A stretch of DNA of 64,000 bases from Streptomyces sp. NBC_00162. GTDB lineage: Bacteria > Actinomycetota > Actinomycetes > Streptomycetales > Streptomycetaceae. A program made the position numbers and the translations under genes. This document shows positions 35,467-43,188 of this stretch, piece after piece. The stretch spans positions 5,456,001 to 5,520,000 of the forward strand of contig NZ_CP102509.1 in assembly GCF_024611995.1 (NCBI RefSeq), written 5' to 3'. Numbering within the stretch: position 1 is the stretch's first letter; each line of letters opens with the position of its first letter. The notes beneath the pieces were generated by a model. It was not told the origin of the DNA. It did not search any database and saw only the letters and a list, made by a program, of their open reading frames with translations.

Positions 35467-36315
35467 ATGGTTCAGGCCCGTGAAATCGATCCCAGTGCCT
35501 CGCCGCTGGACTACTACGGCTACGAACTGCGCCGCCTGAGAGAAGGGGCCGGGCTGAAGCAGTCGCAGCTGGGCGACATCATCTACTGCACGGGCTCCCT
35601 GATCGGCATGGTCGAGAACGGCCGCAGGGTCCCCACGCGCGACTTCTCGGAACGCGTGGACGCGGCGCTCGGCACGGACGGGCACTTCTCCCGACTGGTG
35701 GGGCTGGTCCTGCGGAGCGTCTTGCCGACGTGGTTCCAGGCGTACGCGGAGATGGAGGCGCGGGCGACGTTCATTTCCATCTTCCAGTGCCAGTTGGTGT
35801 ACGGGCTCCTGCAGACGGAGGACTATGCGCGGGCCGTTATGGGCGTCGAGAAGCCCGATACGCTCGACGCTGCCGTCGCAGCGCGCATGGATCGGCAGCG
35901 CATGCTGGCCCGCGATAATCCGCCGGTGCTGTGGGTGGTGCTGGACGAGGCGGCGCTCCACCGGGAGATCGGTGGCCGCGAGGTCATGCGCAACCAGCTG
36001 GCCCACCTGCTGAGCCTTCAGGATCGCCAGTGGCTGGAAATCCAGGTGCTGCCCTTCAAGGCGGGCCAGCACGCGGGAATGATGGGCTCGTTCAACCTTC
36101 TGCGGTTCGACGGCGACCCGGACATCCACTACAGCGAGAGCTACGACTGCGGCCATATGACGGCCAACCCGCAAGTGATCAAGGAGCGTTCGGTCGGTTA
36201 CGCTCGCTTGCAGGCCGAGTCCCTCTCTCCCCGGGCGTCGGCAGAGCTGATCGCTCGCGTAATGGAGGAACGCTATGGGAAGCAACCAGAACCTGGCGGG
36301 CGCGCTGTGGCGTAA
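35467..36315 (+). CDS. XRE family regulator with DUF5753 effector-like domain
   Basis: 282 aa. N-terminal helix-turn-helix GYELRRLREGAGLKQSQLGDIIYCTGSLIG binds DNA (about 17-75); the rest (LVGLVLRSVLPTWFQAY, IFQCQLVYGLLQTEDYARAV, LQVLPF-type strand) is the DUF5753 domain found in WhiJ-like Streptomyces regulators. It overlaps the DUF397 gene by 41 bp, the usual arrangement. These pairs act in development or antibiotic control; some have toxin-antitoxin-like behaviour. ATG 35467 lies after TTGGGGGTG. The specific target is unknown. Confidence 0.88.
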   Translation: MVQAREIDPSASPLDYYGYELRRLREGAGLKQSQLGDIIYCTGSLIGMVENGRRVPTRDFSERVDAALGTDGHFSRLVGLVLRSVLPTWFQAYAEMEARATFISIFQCQLVYGLLQTEDYARAVMGVEKPDTLDAAVAARMDRQRMLARDNPPVLWVVLDEAALHREIGGREVMRNQLAHLLSLQDRQWLEIQVLPFKAGQHAGMMGSFNLLRFDGDPDIHYSESYDCGHMTANPQVIKERSVGYARLQAESLSPRASAELIARVMEERYGKQPEPGGRAVA

Positions 36316-36535
36316 GTCGTCCTACAGCGGCTCCAGCGGTGGCGACTGCGTGGAGTGCGCCCCCGTCGGCGGAGCCGCCTGGCGCAAGGCTTCGTACAGC
36401 GGCGGGACAGGCGGAGACTGCGTCGAGGTAGCCGCACAGCCGTGCGGTGTGGCCGTCCGGGACTCCAAGAACCCCGAAGGCCCGGCCTTCACCGTGGCCC
36501 CGGAGGCGTTCACCACCTTCGTGCGAAGCCTCTAG
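36275..36535 (+). CDS. DUF397 protein with duplicated N-terminal half
   Basis: 86 aa, longer than a usual 60-70 aa DUF397 protein. The typical motif WRKSSYSGSSGGDCVE (residues 12-27) is repeated as WRKASYSGGTGGDCVE (35-50), then the single C-terminal part AVRDSKNPEGPAFTVAPEAF follows. It is the small partner of the XRE protein upstream, translated from the overlapping start, and may counteract or modulate that regulator. Its stop overlaps the convergent LuxR gene by four bases. The internal duplication is seen directly. Confidence 0.87.
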   Translation: MGSNQNLAGALWRKSSYSGSSGGDCVECAPVGGAAWRKASYSGGTGGDCVEVAAQPCGVAVRDSKNPEGPAFTVAPEAFTTFVRSL

Positions 36536-37518
36536 AGCCAGCCCTGCTGGGCCGCTTTGAGGCCGGCTTCGAAGCGGCTCGTCGCGTGGAGGCGTTCCAT
36601 CAGGGCGGACATCTGGCGCCTGACGGTACGCAAGGACACCCCGAGGCGCTTACCGGCCGCCTCATCGGTCATGCCGGAGGCCAGGAGCTTCAGCAGCTCG
36701 AGTTCCGTCGCGGTGGGGCGGGTGTCGCTGGGGCGGGGGCGGTCGGCTCCGAGGGGTACGGCGGCCGCCCACGTCTGCTCGAACAGGGTGGCCAGGGAGG
36801 CCACGATCCCCGGCGCGCTGGTGCACAGGGCGCCCAGGCGGGAGTGGTCGGGGTCGATCGGGACGACCGCCACGGCGCGGTCGAATATCAGCAGGCGTGG
36901 CGGAAGGAGCGGGCTGGTGCGGACCTGGCCGCCCTGCTCGGTCAGCCATCGGGCGTAGGCCAGCGTCGTCGGATCGTTGCGGGCGCTGTCCTGGTACACC
37001 GAGCGCATCTCGATGCCGCGGGCCAGCGCACGCTGGTCCAGCGGCCGGGAGGACTCCAGGCTCGCCTCGGACAGCGCGCCGCCCGGCAGGATCGCCAGGC
37101 ATTCCCGGGTCAGTCCATGGGCGAGCTGCTCCAGTCGGCTTTGGATGGCGTCCATCCCCACGAGCCGTTCCGCGCCGTCGACCTCGGTGTTCGGGCTGAG
37201 CTCCGCGAACTCGGAGACCACCTGCGCCGCGGCGGCCTTGCTGCGGGCCAGCTCCTGCTGCTGCCGGGCCAGCTCCTCCTCCTGGCGGCGCAGCAGCAGT
37301 TCCAGGCCCCGTTCGGGTCTCACCGCGCGCAGCGCGCCCGGGCTGTCCCGTGACGGTCTGAGCAGGTCGAGGTCGACGAGCCGGTCCAGGCCCTCGCGGA
37401 CCTGCGCCTGGGTGAGGCCGAGGCGGGTGCTCAGCTCGGCGATGCCTCCCGAAGGGTCGGCCAGCATGCCCCGGTACACGGCTTCCACTTCGGCTCCGAG
37501 ACCCAGCGTTTGCAGCAT
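36532..37518 (-). CDS. LuxR-type regulator with TrmB-like N-terminus
   Basis: 328 aa. The first 75 residues form a TrmB/MarR-like winged helix (IAELSTRLGLTQAQVREGLDRLVDL), followed by a coiled-coil (QEEELARQQQELARSKAAA), a PLD-like sensor domain (LILPG-type strand, IFDRAVAVVPI) and a C-terminal LuxR helix-turn-helix (LLKLLASGMTDEAAGKRLGVSLRTVRRQM). It is divergent from the gene for the SINWD peptide. The 18-bp palindrome at 37586 is a likely binding site. Such regulators in Streptomyces often control a neighbouring secreted-peptide or secondary-metabolite gene. Effector unknown. Confidence 0.83.
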   Translation of the reverse strand: MLQTLGLGAEVEAVYRGMLADPSGGIAELSTRLGLTQAQVREGLDRLVDLDLLRPSRDSPGALRAVRPERGLELLLRRQEEELARQQQELARSKAAAAQVVSEFAELSPNTEVDGAERLVGMDAIQSRLEQLAHGLTRECLAILPGGALSEASLESSRPLDQRALARGIEMRSVYQDSARNDPTTLAYARWLTEQGGQVRTSPLLPPRLLIFDRAVAVVPIDPDHSRLGALCTSAPGIVASLATLFEQTWAAAVPLGADRPRPSDTRPTATELELLKLLASGMTDEAAGKRLGVSLRTVRRQMSALMERLHATSRFEAGLKAAQQGWL

Positions 37519-37585
37519 GTCCCAGCCCCCCGGCTGTAGTTGGGCCGCCCCCGGCGAGCGCCGCCTCCGTGATCGTAGGGGAAGT

Positions 37586-37603
37586 CTGGCACCAAGGTGC
37601 CAG
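37586..37603. promoter_or_regulatory. 18-bp palindrome in the LuxR/SINWD intergenic region
   Basis: CTGGCACC and GGTGCCAG flank AA. It lies 68 bp upstream of the LuxR start and about 180 bp before the peptide gene, so it is a candidate operator for both. The rest of 37519-37784 is without a recognised feature. Confidence 0.5.
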
Positions 37604-37784
37604 GCCTGTTGGTGACAGCCGGAACCTCTTCTTCGCAGGGTCCGGGGGCAGCAACATGGTGTTCACCGGGACGGCGGGGACGAAAGTCCCCGACTCAGGC
37701 CAGAGCCGCAAGGACGATCCGGATCAGCGCGCAGCACACCGCACCGACCGCATCGCATCCGAGCCTGTGACCTTGGGGGAAACC

Positions 37785-37970
37785 ATGTCCCGCACCGCCC
37801 GCTTCGCCGCTGTCGCCGCCGTCTTCACCGCCCTGTGCGCCGCCGCCGTCACCACCATCACCTCGGTGACCGCCTCCGCCGAAAGCCACCACATCAGCGC
37901 CTCCGGTGACGGCAGCATCAACTGGGACACGGCGCCCACGTCCATCACGGACAGCATCAACTGGGACTAG
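37785..37970 (+). CDS. Small secreted peptide with two SINWD repeats
   Basis: 61 aa. The first about 31 residues are a Sec signal peptide (RTARFAAVAAVFTALCAA, cut near SVTASA-ES). The remaining 29 residues are acidic and end in SINWD at 44-48 and again at 57-61; the two copies are identical even at DNA level (CAGCATCAACTGGGAC at 37913 and 37952). ATG 37785 follows GGGGGA. It lies 5 nt before the 91-aa gene and is divergent from a LuxR regulator. It could be an exported signal or a precursor of a processed peptide. No known family is assigned. Confidence 0.7.
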   Translation: MSRTARFAAVAAVFTALCAAAVTTITSVTASAESHHISASGDGSINWDTAPTSITDSINWD

Positions 37971-37975
37971 CCGGC

Positions 37976-38251
37976 ATGCGCGTCATCCGGGCCTCCCTCT
38001 CAGGGCCTTGTCATGACCCTGACGAGAGGGCGGTGCTCGCGCTCGTCTCCGATCTGATCTGGGCCCACACTCCCGCGGCGCACGGACTCGAGCACTTGCG
38101 GGCCAAAGCCGCCGCCGACGGCGTGGACGTCTACCTCTTCCTGCGCGCCGCCTCGGAAGCCGCAGCCCTCACCCAGGCCCACGCCATCCTCGACGGCGCC
38201 CGCGCCCCGCTGCGGGCGCACGGCTTCAGCACCACCGAGCCGCACCACTGA
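37976..38251 (+). CDS. Unrecognised 91-aa protein in the SINWD operon
   Basis: 91 aa, cytoplasmic by sequence, with an alpha/beta pattern (DERAVLALVSDLIWAHTP, GVDVYLFLRAASEAAALTQA). No signal, membrane segment or motif. It starts six bases after the SINWD stop with no ribosome site, so translational coupling is likely, and is followed 24 bp later by the beta-propeller gene. It may act on the peptide or in the same response. Real gene judged by codon pattern and context. Confidence 0.6.
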   Translation: MRVIRASLSGPCHDPDERAVLALVSDLIWAHTPAAHGLEHLRAKAAADGVDVYLFLRAASEAAALTQAHAILDGARAPLRAHGFSTTEPHH

Positions 38252-38275
38252 CCGCCGTTCCCCAAGGAGAACGCA

Positions 38276-39481
38276 GTGACCCCCACCCTCCGTCAGGCTG
38301 CCCGTAAGAGCGCGGTCGCCGCCCTCTCCGGCGTCATCGGCGCCGGACTGCTGACCGCCGCGTCCGTTGCCGCCGCCCCGGCCGCACTGGCCGCGACCAC
38401 CTGTAGCGGGACCGCCTCGATCTACGGCATCCTCCCCGACGGCCGGCTCACCTTCAGCACCATCACCCCGGCCACCGGCGAGCTGAAGAAGGTGCGCATC
38501 GGAGCGGCCCTGGGGTTCGAGCCCAAGGCGATGGCCACCCTCAACTTCAATACGGTGCTGGTGACATCGACGAGCGGCGCGCTCTATCGCCTCGACGTCC
38601 TCACCAACAACGAGTCCCTCGTCCTGGAGCGCCCGCCCGTCAAGATCTTCGACAGCGGCTGGACCCACGACAAGCTCACCTATGACGGGCACGGGCATCT
38701 GTACGGCACGGCGGGCGGCCTCCTCCTCCAGTACCTGGTCTCGCAGCCCAAGCCGACCGGCTCGGCGCACATCGGCCAGCGCAGGGAGATCGGCAGCGGC
38801 TTCGTCCTGAAGACCCTGACGGCCGCCGGCGACGACCGGCTGCTCGCCACCACGTCGGCCGGCGCGCTCTACTCCTACAAGATCGGCAGCGACGGCAGCT
38901 GGGACCGCGACGACCTCAAGACCTCGGGCTGGTCCGGCTTCGACCAGGTCGTATCGCCCGGTGGGGGTCTCTACTACGGCCGGATCGAAACCACGGGCGC
39001 CATGTACTGGTACAAGGACGCCAACCCGGCAGACGGCACCGGCGCCGACATCGCCTACCACAACGACACACCCGTCAACACGGGCGGCTGGACACAGGAG
39101 TTGCTGTCCGCCCAGCCGGAGACGTTCAGCTGCACCACCACCGCGGACCCGCTCGACGGTACCGACATACCTGCGGTGAAGGCGGCCGGCCGCGATCTGA
39201 TGAACAAGTACGACGGCGGTGCCTGGAACAGCACCACCCAGTGGAACTGCCTGGAGCAGCTCTGGGACAAGGAGAGCGGCTGGCGCTACTGGGCCGACAA
39301 CCCGGGCTCCACGGCGTACGGCATCCCCCAGGCCCTGCCCGGTTCCAAGATGGACGCCTTCGGCGATGACTGGCGCACCAACCCCATCACCCAGATCAAG
39401 TGGGGCCTGTCCTACATCGACGGCCGGTACAACACGCCCTGCGGCGCCTGGAACCACTTCCTGAACAACAACTGGTACTGA
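38276..39481 (+). CDS. Secreted tachylectin-like beta-propeller with lysozyme-like C-terminal domain
   Basis: 401 aa. Signal peptide (about 1-40, PAALA-AT), then a five-bladed tachylectin-2-like propeller with repeating GHLYGTAGG, LLATTSAGALYSYK and GGGLYYGRI blocks; this fold binds GlcNAc-type sugars. The last about 100 residues (WNCLEQLWDKESGWRYWADN, GSTAYGIPQALPGSKM) are a lysozyme/transglycosylase-like domain of the APF/Rpf group, with Glu in KESGW as likely catalytic acid. It should bind and cut cell-wall or chitin-like glycans. GTG 38276 has AAGGAG. Its sister at 39588 shares the propeller. Confidence 0.83.
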   Translation: MTPTLRQAARKSAVAALSGVIGAGLLTAASVAAAPAALAATTCSGTASIYGILPDGRLTFSTITPATGELKKVRIGAALGFEPKAMATLNFNTVLVTSTSGALYRLDVLTNNESLVLERPPVKIFDSGWTHDKLTYDGHGHLYGTAGGLLLQYLVSQPKPTGSAHIGQRREIGSGFVLKTLTAAGDDRLLATTSAGALYSYKIGSDGSWDRDDLKTSGWSGFDQVVSPGGGLYYGRIETTGAMYWYKDANPADGTGADIAYHNDTPVNTGGWTQELLSAQPETFSCTTTADPLDGTDIPAVKAAGRDLMNKYDGGAWNSTTQWNCLEQLWDKESGWRYWADNPGSTAYGIPQALPGSKMDAFGDDWRTNPITQIKWGLSYIDGRYNTPCGAWNHFLNNNWY

Positions 39482-39587
39482 GCCGCCCCCGCGTCGCTCC
39501 CGCTCTCCCTTCGCCCTCCCTCTTCTCCCCCCTCATGCCCCGGCCCGGCGCGCGTACGTCAGGGCTGCCCAGAACCCGGAGACACCC

Positions 39588-40898
39588 ATGTTCTCGTCAT
39601 CCCTCAAGCGCCGCCTCGCCGCCACCCTGGCCGTATCTGCCACCACCCTCGGCATGGTCACCCTCACCTCGGCGCCGGCCCAGGCCGCCGCGATCTGCGG
39701 CGGCAACGTGTCGATCTACGGCACCCTCCCCGACGGACGCCTCACCTACACGGCGATAGCCCCCAACACCGGCGACCGCGTCAAGACCCTGATCGGCGCG
39801 AACCTCGGCTTCACGCCCAAGGCGATGGCCACCCTCAACTTCAACACCGTCCTCGTGACGTCGACGGCCGGCGAGCTGTACCGCGTCGACATCCAGACCA
39901 ACGACAGCGCCCTGGCCCTGGCCGGAGTCACCAAGATCTGGGACAGCGGCTGGACCTTCGACAAGCTGACCTACGACGGCGCCGGTCACCTCTACGGCAC
40001 GGTCGCCGGTGAGCTCCACCGCTACAACGTCTCCCAGGCCAAGCCCAGCGGGCCCGCCCACATCGCCAAGCACGCGGTGATCGACACGGGCTTCGTCCTC
40101 AAGACGCTGGCCGCCGCTGGCGATGACGTCCTCATCGCCAGCACGGCCGACGGCCGGCTGCTCTCCTACCAGATCAACGGCGTCGGGGACTGGGAGAGCT
40201 CGGAGCTCAAGAGCTCCGGCTGGTCGGCGGTCGACAACCTGGTCTCGCCCGGCGGCGGCCTCTACTACGGCCGTACGAACGGCGGGATGTACTGGTACCA
40301 CGACGCCGACCCCACCGACGGCAAGGGCGACGACATCGCCTACCACCCCGCCGACCCGGTCGACGCGAGCGGCTGGACCCAGAGCCTGCTCTCCGCCTTC
40401 GCCAACGACTGCACCTACCAGCCGCCGGCGCCCCCCACCCCCACCCCCTCCACCAAGGGCGGGCAGATCGCCCGCAGCGAGATCATGAGCCGCGCCGTGA
40501 ACTGGCTGGGCCGTGACATCCCGTACAACCAGGGCGCTTACGCCACCGACCCGGACGGCGACCACACCTACCGCACCGACTGCTCCGGCTTCGTCTCCAT
40601 GGCCTGGCACGCAGCCAGCAGCTACACGACCTACAGCCTGCCGAGCGTCAGCACCACCATCTCCAAGTCCGACCTCCTGCCCGGCGACGCGCTGAACACC
40701 CAGGACGGGCACGTGGTGCTCTTCGAGAAGTGGGTCGACAAGGCCGCCGGCAAGTTCTCCTACATCCACGAGGCCAACACCAACGACGACATGATGCGCG
40801 GTCAGGACTACCTCAACGGCGGCAGCGACGGACGCATCGCCGGCCACGCCGCCTCCGGCTACGTCGCCCTGCGCTACGACAAGGTCGTCAACGGATAG
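39588..40898 (+). CDS. Secreted tachylectin-like beta-propeller with NlpC/P60-like domain
   Basis: 436 aa. Signal peptide (about 1-34, SAPAQA-AA) and a propeller closely similar to the previous protein (ICGGNVSIYGTLPDGRLTY, PKAMATLNFNTVLVTST). A Pro/Thr linker leads to an NlpC/P60-like domain with probable nucleophile Cys332 (TDCSGFVSMAW) and His375 (DGHVVLF), a peptidoglycan peptide hydrolase fold. The domain resembles that of the protein at 25496. Shared binding part and different enzymes suggest coordinated wall attack. ATG 39588 is the first start with a good signal peptide. Confidence 0.85.
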   Translation: MFSSSLKRRLAATLAVSATTLGMVTLTSAPAQAAAICGGNVSIYGTLPDGRLTYTAIAPNTGDRVKTLIGANLGFTPKAMATLNFNTVLVTSTAGELYRVDIQTNDSALALAGVTKIWDSGWTFDKLTYDGAGHLYGTVAGELHRYNVSQAKPSGPAHIAKHAVIDTGFVLKTLAAAGDDVLIASTADGRLLSYQINGVGDWESSELKSSGWSAVDNLVSPGGGLYYGRTNGGMYWYHDADPTDGKGDDIAYHPADPVDASGWTQSLLSAFANDCTYQPPAPPTPTPSTKGGQIARSEIMSRAVNWLGRDIPYNQGAYATDPDGDHTYRTDCSGFVSMAWHAASSYTTYSLPSVSTTISKSDLLPGDALNTQDGHVVLFEKWVDKAAGKFSYIHEANTNDDMMRGQDYLNGGSDGRIAGHAASGYVALRYDKVVNG

Positions 40899-40949
40899 AA
40901 CGTGTCCGGGCGGCCCTGAGCGGAGCCCGTCCCGTACCCCTCCCGGTTC

Positions 40950-42842
40950 TCAGACGAGGGGGTGCGGGGCGGGCTCGTCGGGCTGTGCGGCGGCCGCCTC
41001 GGCCGCCGCCGCTGCGGCCGCCGTCTGGTTGCCGATCATGCGGGCGATCACGTCCGGGGCCACCGCACGGGAGTACAGCCAGCCCTGACCCGTGTCGCAG
41101 CCGACGCGGCGCAGCCGGGCCGCCTGCCCCGCGGTCTCCACGCACTCCGCCGTGACCGTCAGGCCCAGCCGGTGCGCGAGCTGGACCAGCGCCTCGACGA
41201 TCGTCTCGTCCGCCGGGTTCGGGTGGGTGCCCTCCTCGTAGCGGAAGCCCCGTACGAAGGACCCGTCCAGCTTCAGCACCGACACCGGCAGGCGGCTGAG
41301 GTAGGCCAGGTTCGAGTACCCGGTGCCGAAGTCGTCGATCGCGATGCGCACGCCCATGTCGCTGAGCGCCTGGAGGGCCTGGAGCGGCCGCCCCGCCGAG
41401 CCCATCACGGCCGACTCGGTCAGCTCCAGCTGGAGCAGCTGCGGCGCGAGCCCCGTCTCGGCCAGGATCTCCGCGACGTCGCCGACCAGGTCCGAGTCCC
41501 ACACCTGCCGCACGGCCACGTTGACCGACACGAAGACCGGGGAGTCGCTCGGCTGCTCGATCTGCCAGCGCCGCGCCTGGCGGCAGGCCGTACGCAGCAC
41601 CCACTGCCCCAACTGGACGATGGATCCGTCCTCTTCGGCGATGCCGATGAACCGATTCGGCGTCAATGTCCCGAACTGCGGATGATTCCAGCGCACCAGG
41701 GCCTCGACCCCGCGCACCGTCCCGCTCTCCAGGTCCACCAGCGGCTGGTACTCCAGCTCGAACTCCCCCCGCTCCACGGCCGGCCGGAGCGTCGAGGACA
41801 GGGCCTGCCTCGTCATCCGGTGCGCGTTGCGCTCGGGGTCGAAGAGGGTCCAGCGGGCCTTACCGTCCGCCTTCGCCCAGTACAGCGTCGTGTCCGCGGC
41901 CTGCATCAGCCCCGTCGCCGAGGTGCCGGCCGTCGACCGCTCCACCACCCCGATCGACGCGGAGACCGACAGCCGCTGCCCGGCCAGGTCGAACGGTTCC
42001 TGGACGGCGGCCAGTACGCTCCGCGCCAGGTCGGCGAGCTGCTCCGTGCCCGTGGAGTCCTCGACCAGCAGGGCGAACTCGTCGCCCCCGAGCCGCGCGA
42101 CCAGGTGCCCGCTCGTGCGTCCGTATCCGGACTGGTCGGCGCACTGGGTCAGCCGTGCGGCGACGGCGGTCAGCAGCCGGTCGCCGACCCGGTGGCCGAG
42201 GGTGTCGTTGACCGCCTTGAACCCGTCGAGGTCCAGGTAGCACAGCCCGATCCGGCCGGTGCCGCCGCCGTGATCGTACGAGGAGGCCTCCAGCGCGGCG
42301 GAGAGCCGCTCGAAGAACAGTGCCCGGTTGGGCAGCCTGGTGACGGGGTCGTGCATCTGGAGGTGGCGCAGCCGCGCCTGGAGGTCGCGCCGGTCGCTGA
42401 TGTCGGCGACGGACAGCAGGACGTCGCCGGTCCCGGGTACCGGCCCCAGGGTCACCTCGGTCCACAGCGAGTGCCCGTCGGGGTGTTTGAGGCGGCGGGT
42501 GCAGCGCAGCCGGGCCTGCCGCCCGCGGAGCACCTCCTGGTAGGCGGCCCAGGTGCGGGCCTCCGCGGCCAGGTCCACCAGGTCGGCGGCGCACCGGTGG
42601 ACCAGTGCGTGCGGTTCGGCGCCGAGCAGGCCGGCGAAGGCCTCGTTGGCGGTGACGACGTATCCGTCGCGGTCGACGACGGCCATGGGGAGGTGGGCCG
42701 CGTTGAAGGCGGCCCGGTAGTCGCGCCGCTCGGACTCGGCGCGCGGCGGAACTGCCGTTGCCGACACTGCCGCGTGACGCTCCGTAATGGCCGATCGGAT
42801 GCTGTCGGCCGCCGAACCGGTTCCTTCTGGGGTTCCGCTCAC
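40950..42842 (-). CDS. Bifunctional diguanylate cyclase/phosphodiesterase (PAS-GGDEF-EAL)
   Basis: 630 aa, soluble. A PAS domain (about 41-150) precedes a GGDEF domain with the intact motif LGGDEF (251-256) and an EAL domain with intact GVEALVRW (EAL at 380-382) and later DDFGTGYSNLAYL. It can make and break cyclic di-GMP, the signal controlling Streptomyces development through BldD. The C-terminus is Ala-rich. GTG 42842 is preferred for its GGGAG site six bases upstream. The PAS ligand is unknown. Named Streptomyces enzymes with this layout exist (CdgA, RmdA), but orthology is not claimed. Confidence 0.9.
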   Translation of the reverse strand: MSGTPEGTGSAADSIRSAITERHAAVSATAVPPRAESERRDYRAAFNAAHLPMAVVDRDGYVVTANEAFAGLLGAEPHALVHRCAADLVDLAAEARTWAAYQEVLRGRQARLRCTRRLKHPDGHSLWTEVTLGPVPGTGDVLLSVADISDRRDLQARLRHLQMHDPVTRLPNRALFFERLSAALEASSYDHGGGTGRIGLCYLDLDGFKAVNDTLGHRVGDRLLTAVAARLTQCADQSGYGRTSGHLVARLGGDEFALLVEDSTGTEQLADLARSVLAAVQEPFDLAGQRLSVSASIGVVERSTAGTSATGLMQAADTTLYWAKADGKARWTLFDPERNAHRMTRQALSSTLRPAVERGEFELEYQPLVDLESGTVRGVEALVRWNHPQFGTLTPNRFIGIAEEDGSIVQLGQWVLRTACRQARRWQIEQPSDSPVFVSVNVAVRQVWDSDLVGDVAEILAETGLAPQLLQLELTESAVMGSAGRPLQALQALSDMGVRIAIDDFGTGYSNLAYLSRLPVSVLKLDGSFVRGFRYEEGTHPNPADETIVEALVQLAHRLGLTVTAECVETAGQAARLRRVGCDTGQGWLYSRAVAPDVIARMIGNQTAAAAAAAEAAAAQPDEPAPHPLV

Positions 42843-43188
42843 CGTTCGCTCCCGCAGTGCTCGTGAGTGTCCGTGCAGGAAAGTGTGCCGATCATAGAGG
42901 CTGCCGGGAGGCCCTATCCAGCGGCGTCGCCGTGCGGGGGGCGGGAGTTCGGCGTGATGACGGAGTGACGGCCGAATCCCGGGCGATCGTTTCTGCGCGG
43001 CTGTGAGCATGCGGAGCCCCCTGCTGATCTCGCGTGATCGGACGTGACGTTCTGTAGGCAGGTGCGTGAAGGTCGAGGGTCACTGGCTTGCCGGATTGCT
43101 CACTCGTGTGGGGCAGCGGAACAGGGCATTGGTAAGACAAGCGCCTCAAGGTGGATGAACAGGTACGAATCCACCACGGGAGGTCGAT
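42843..43188. other. Divergent gap between GGDEF-EAL and metalloprotease genes
   Basis: No credible ORF. An inverted repeat GGTGGAT/ATCCACC (43150-43156 and 43169-43175) sits directly upstream of the metalloprotease ribosome site GGGAGG (43178-43183). Promoters for both genes are presumably here. Confidence 0.4.
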
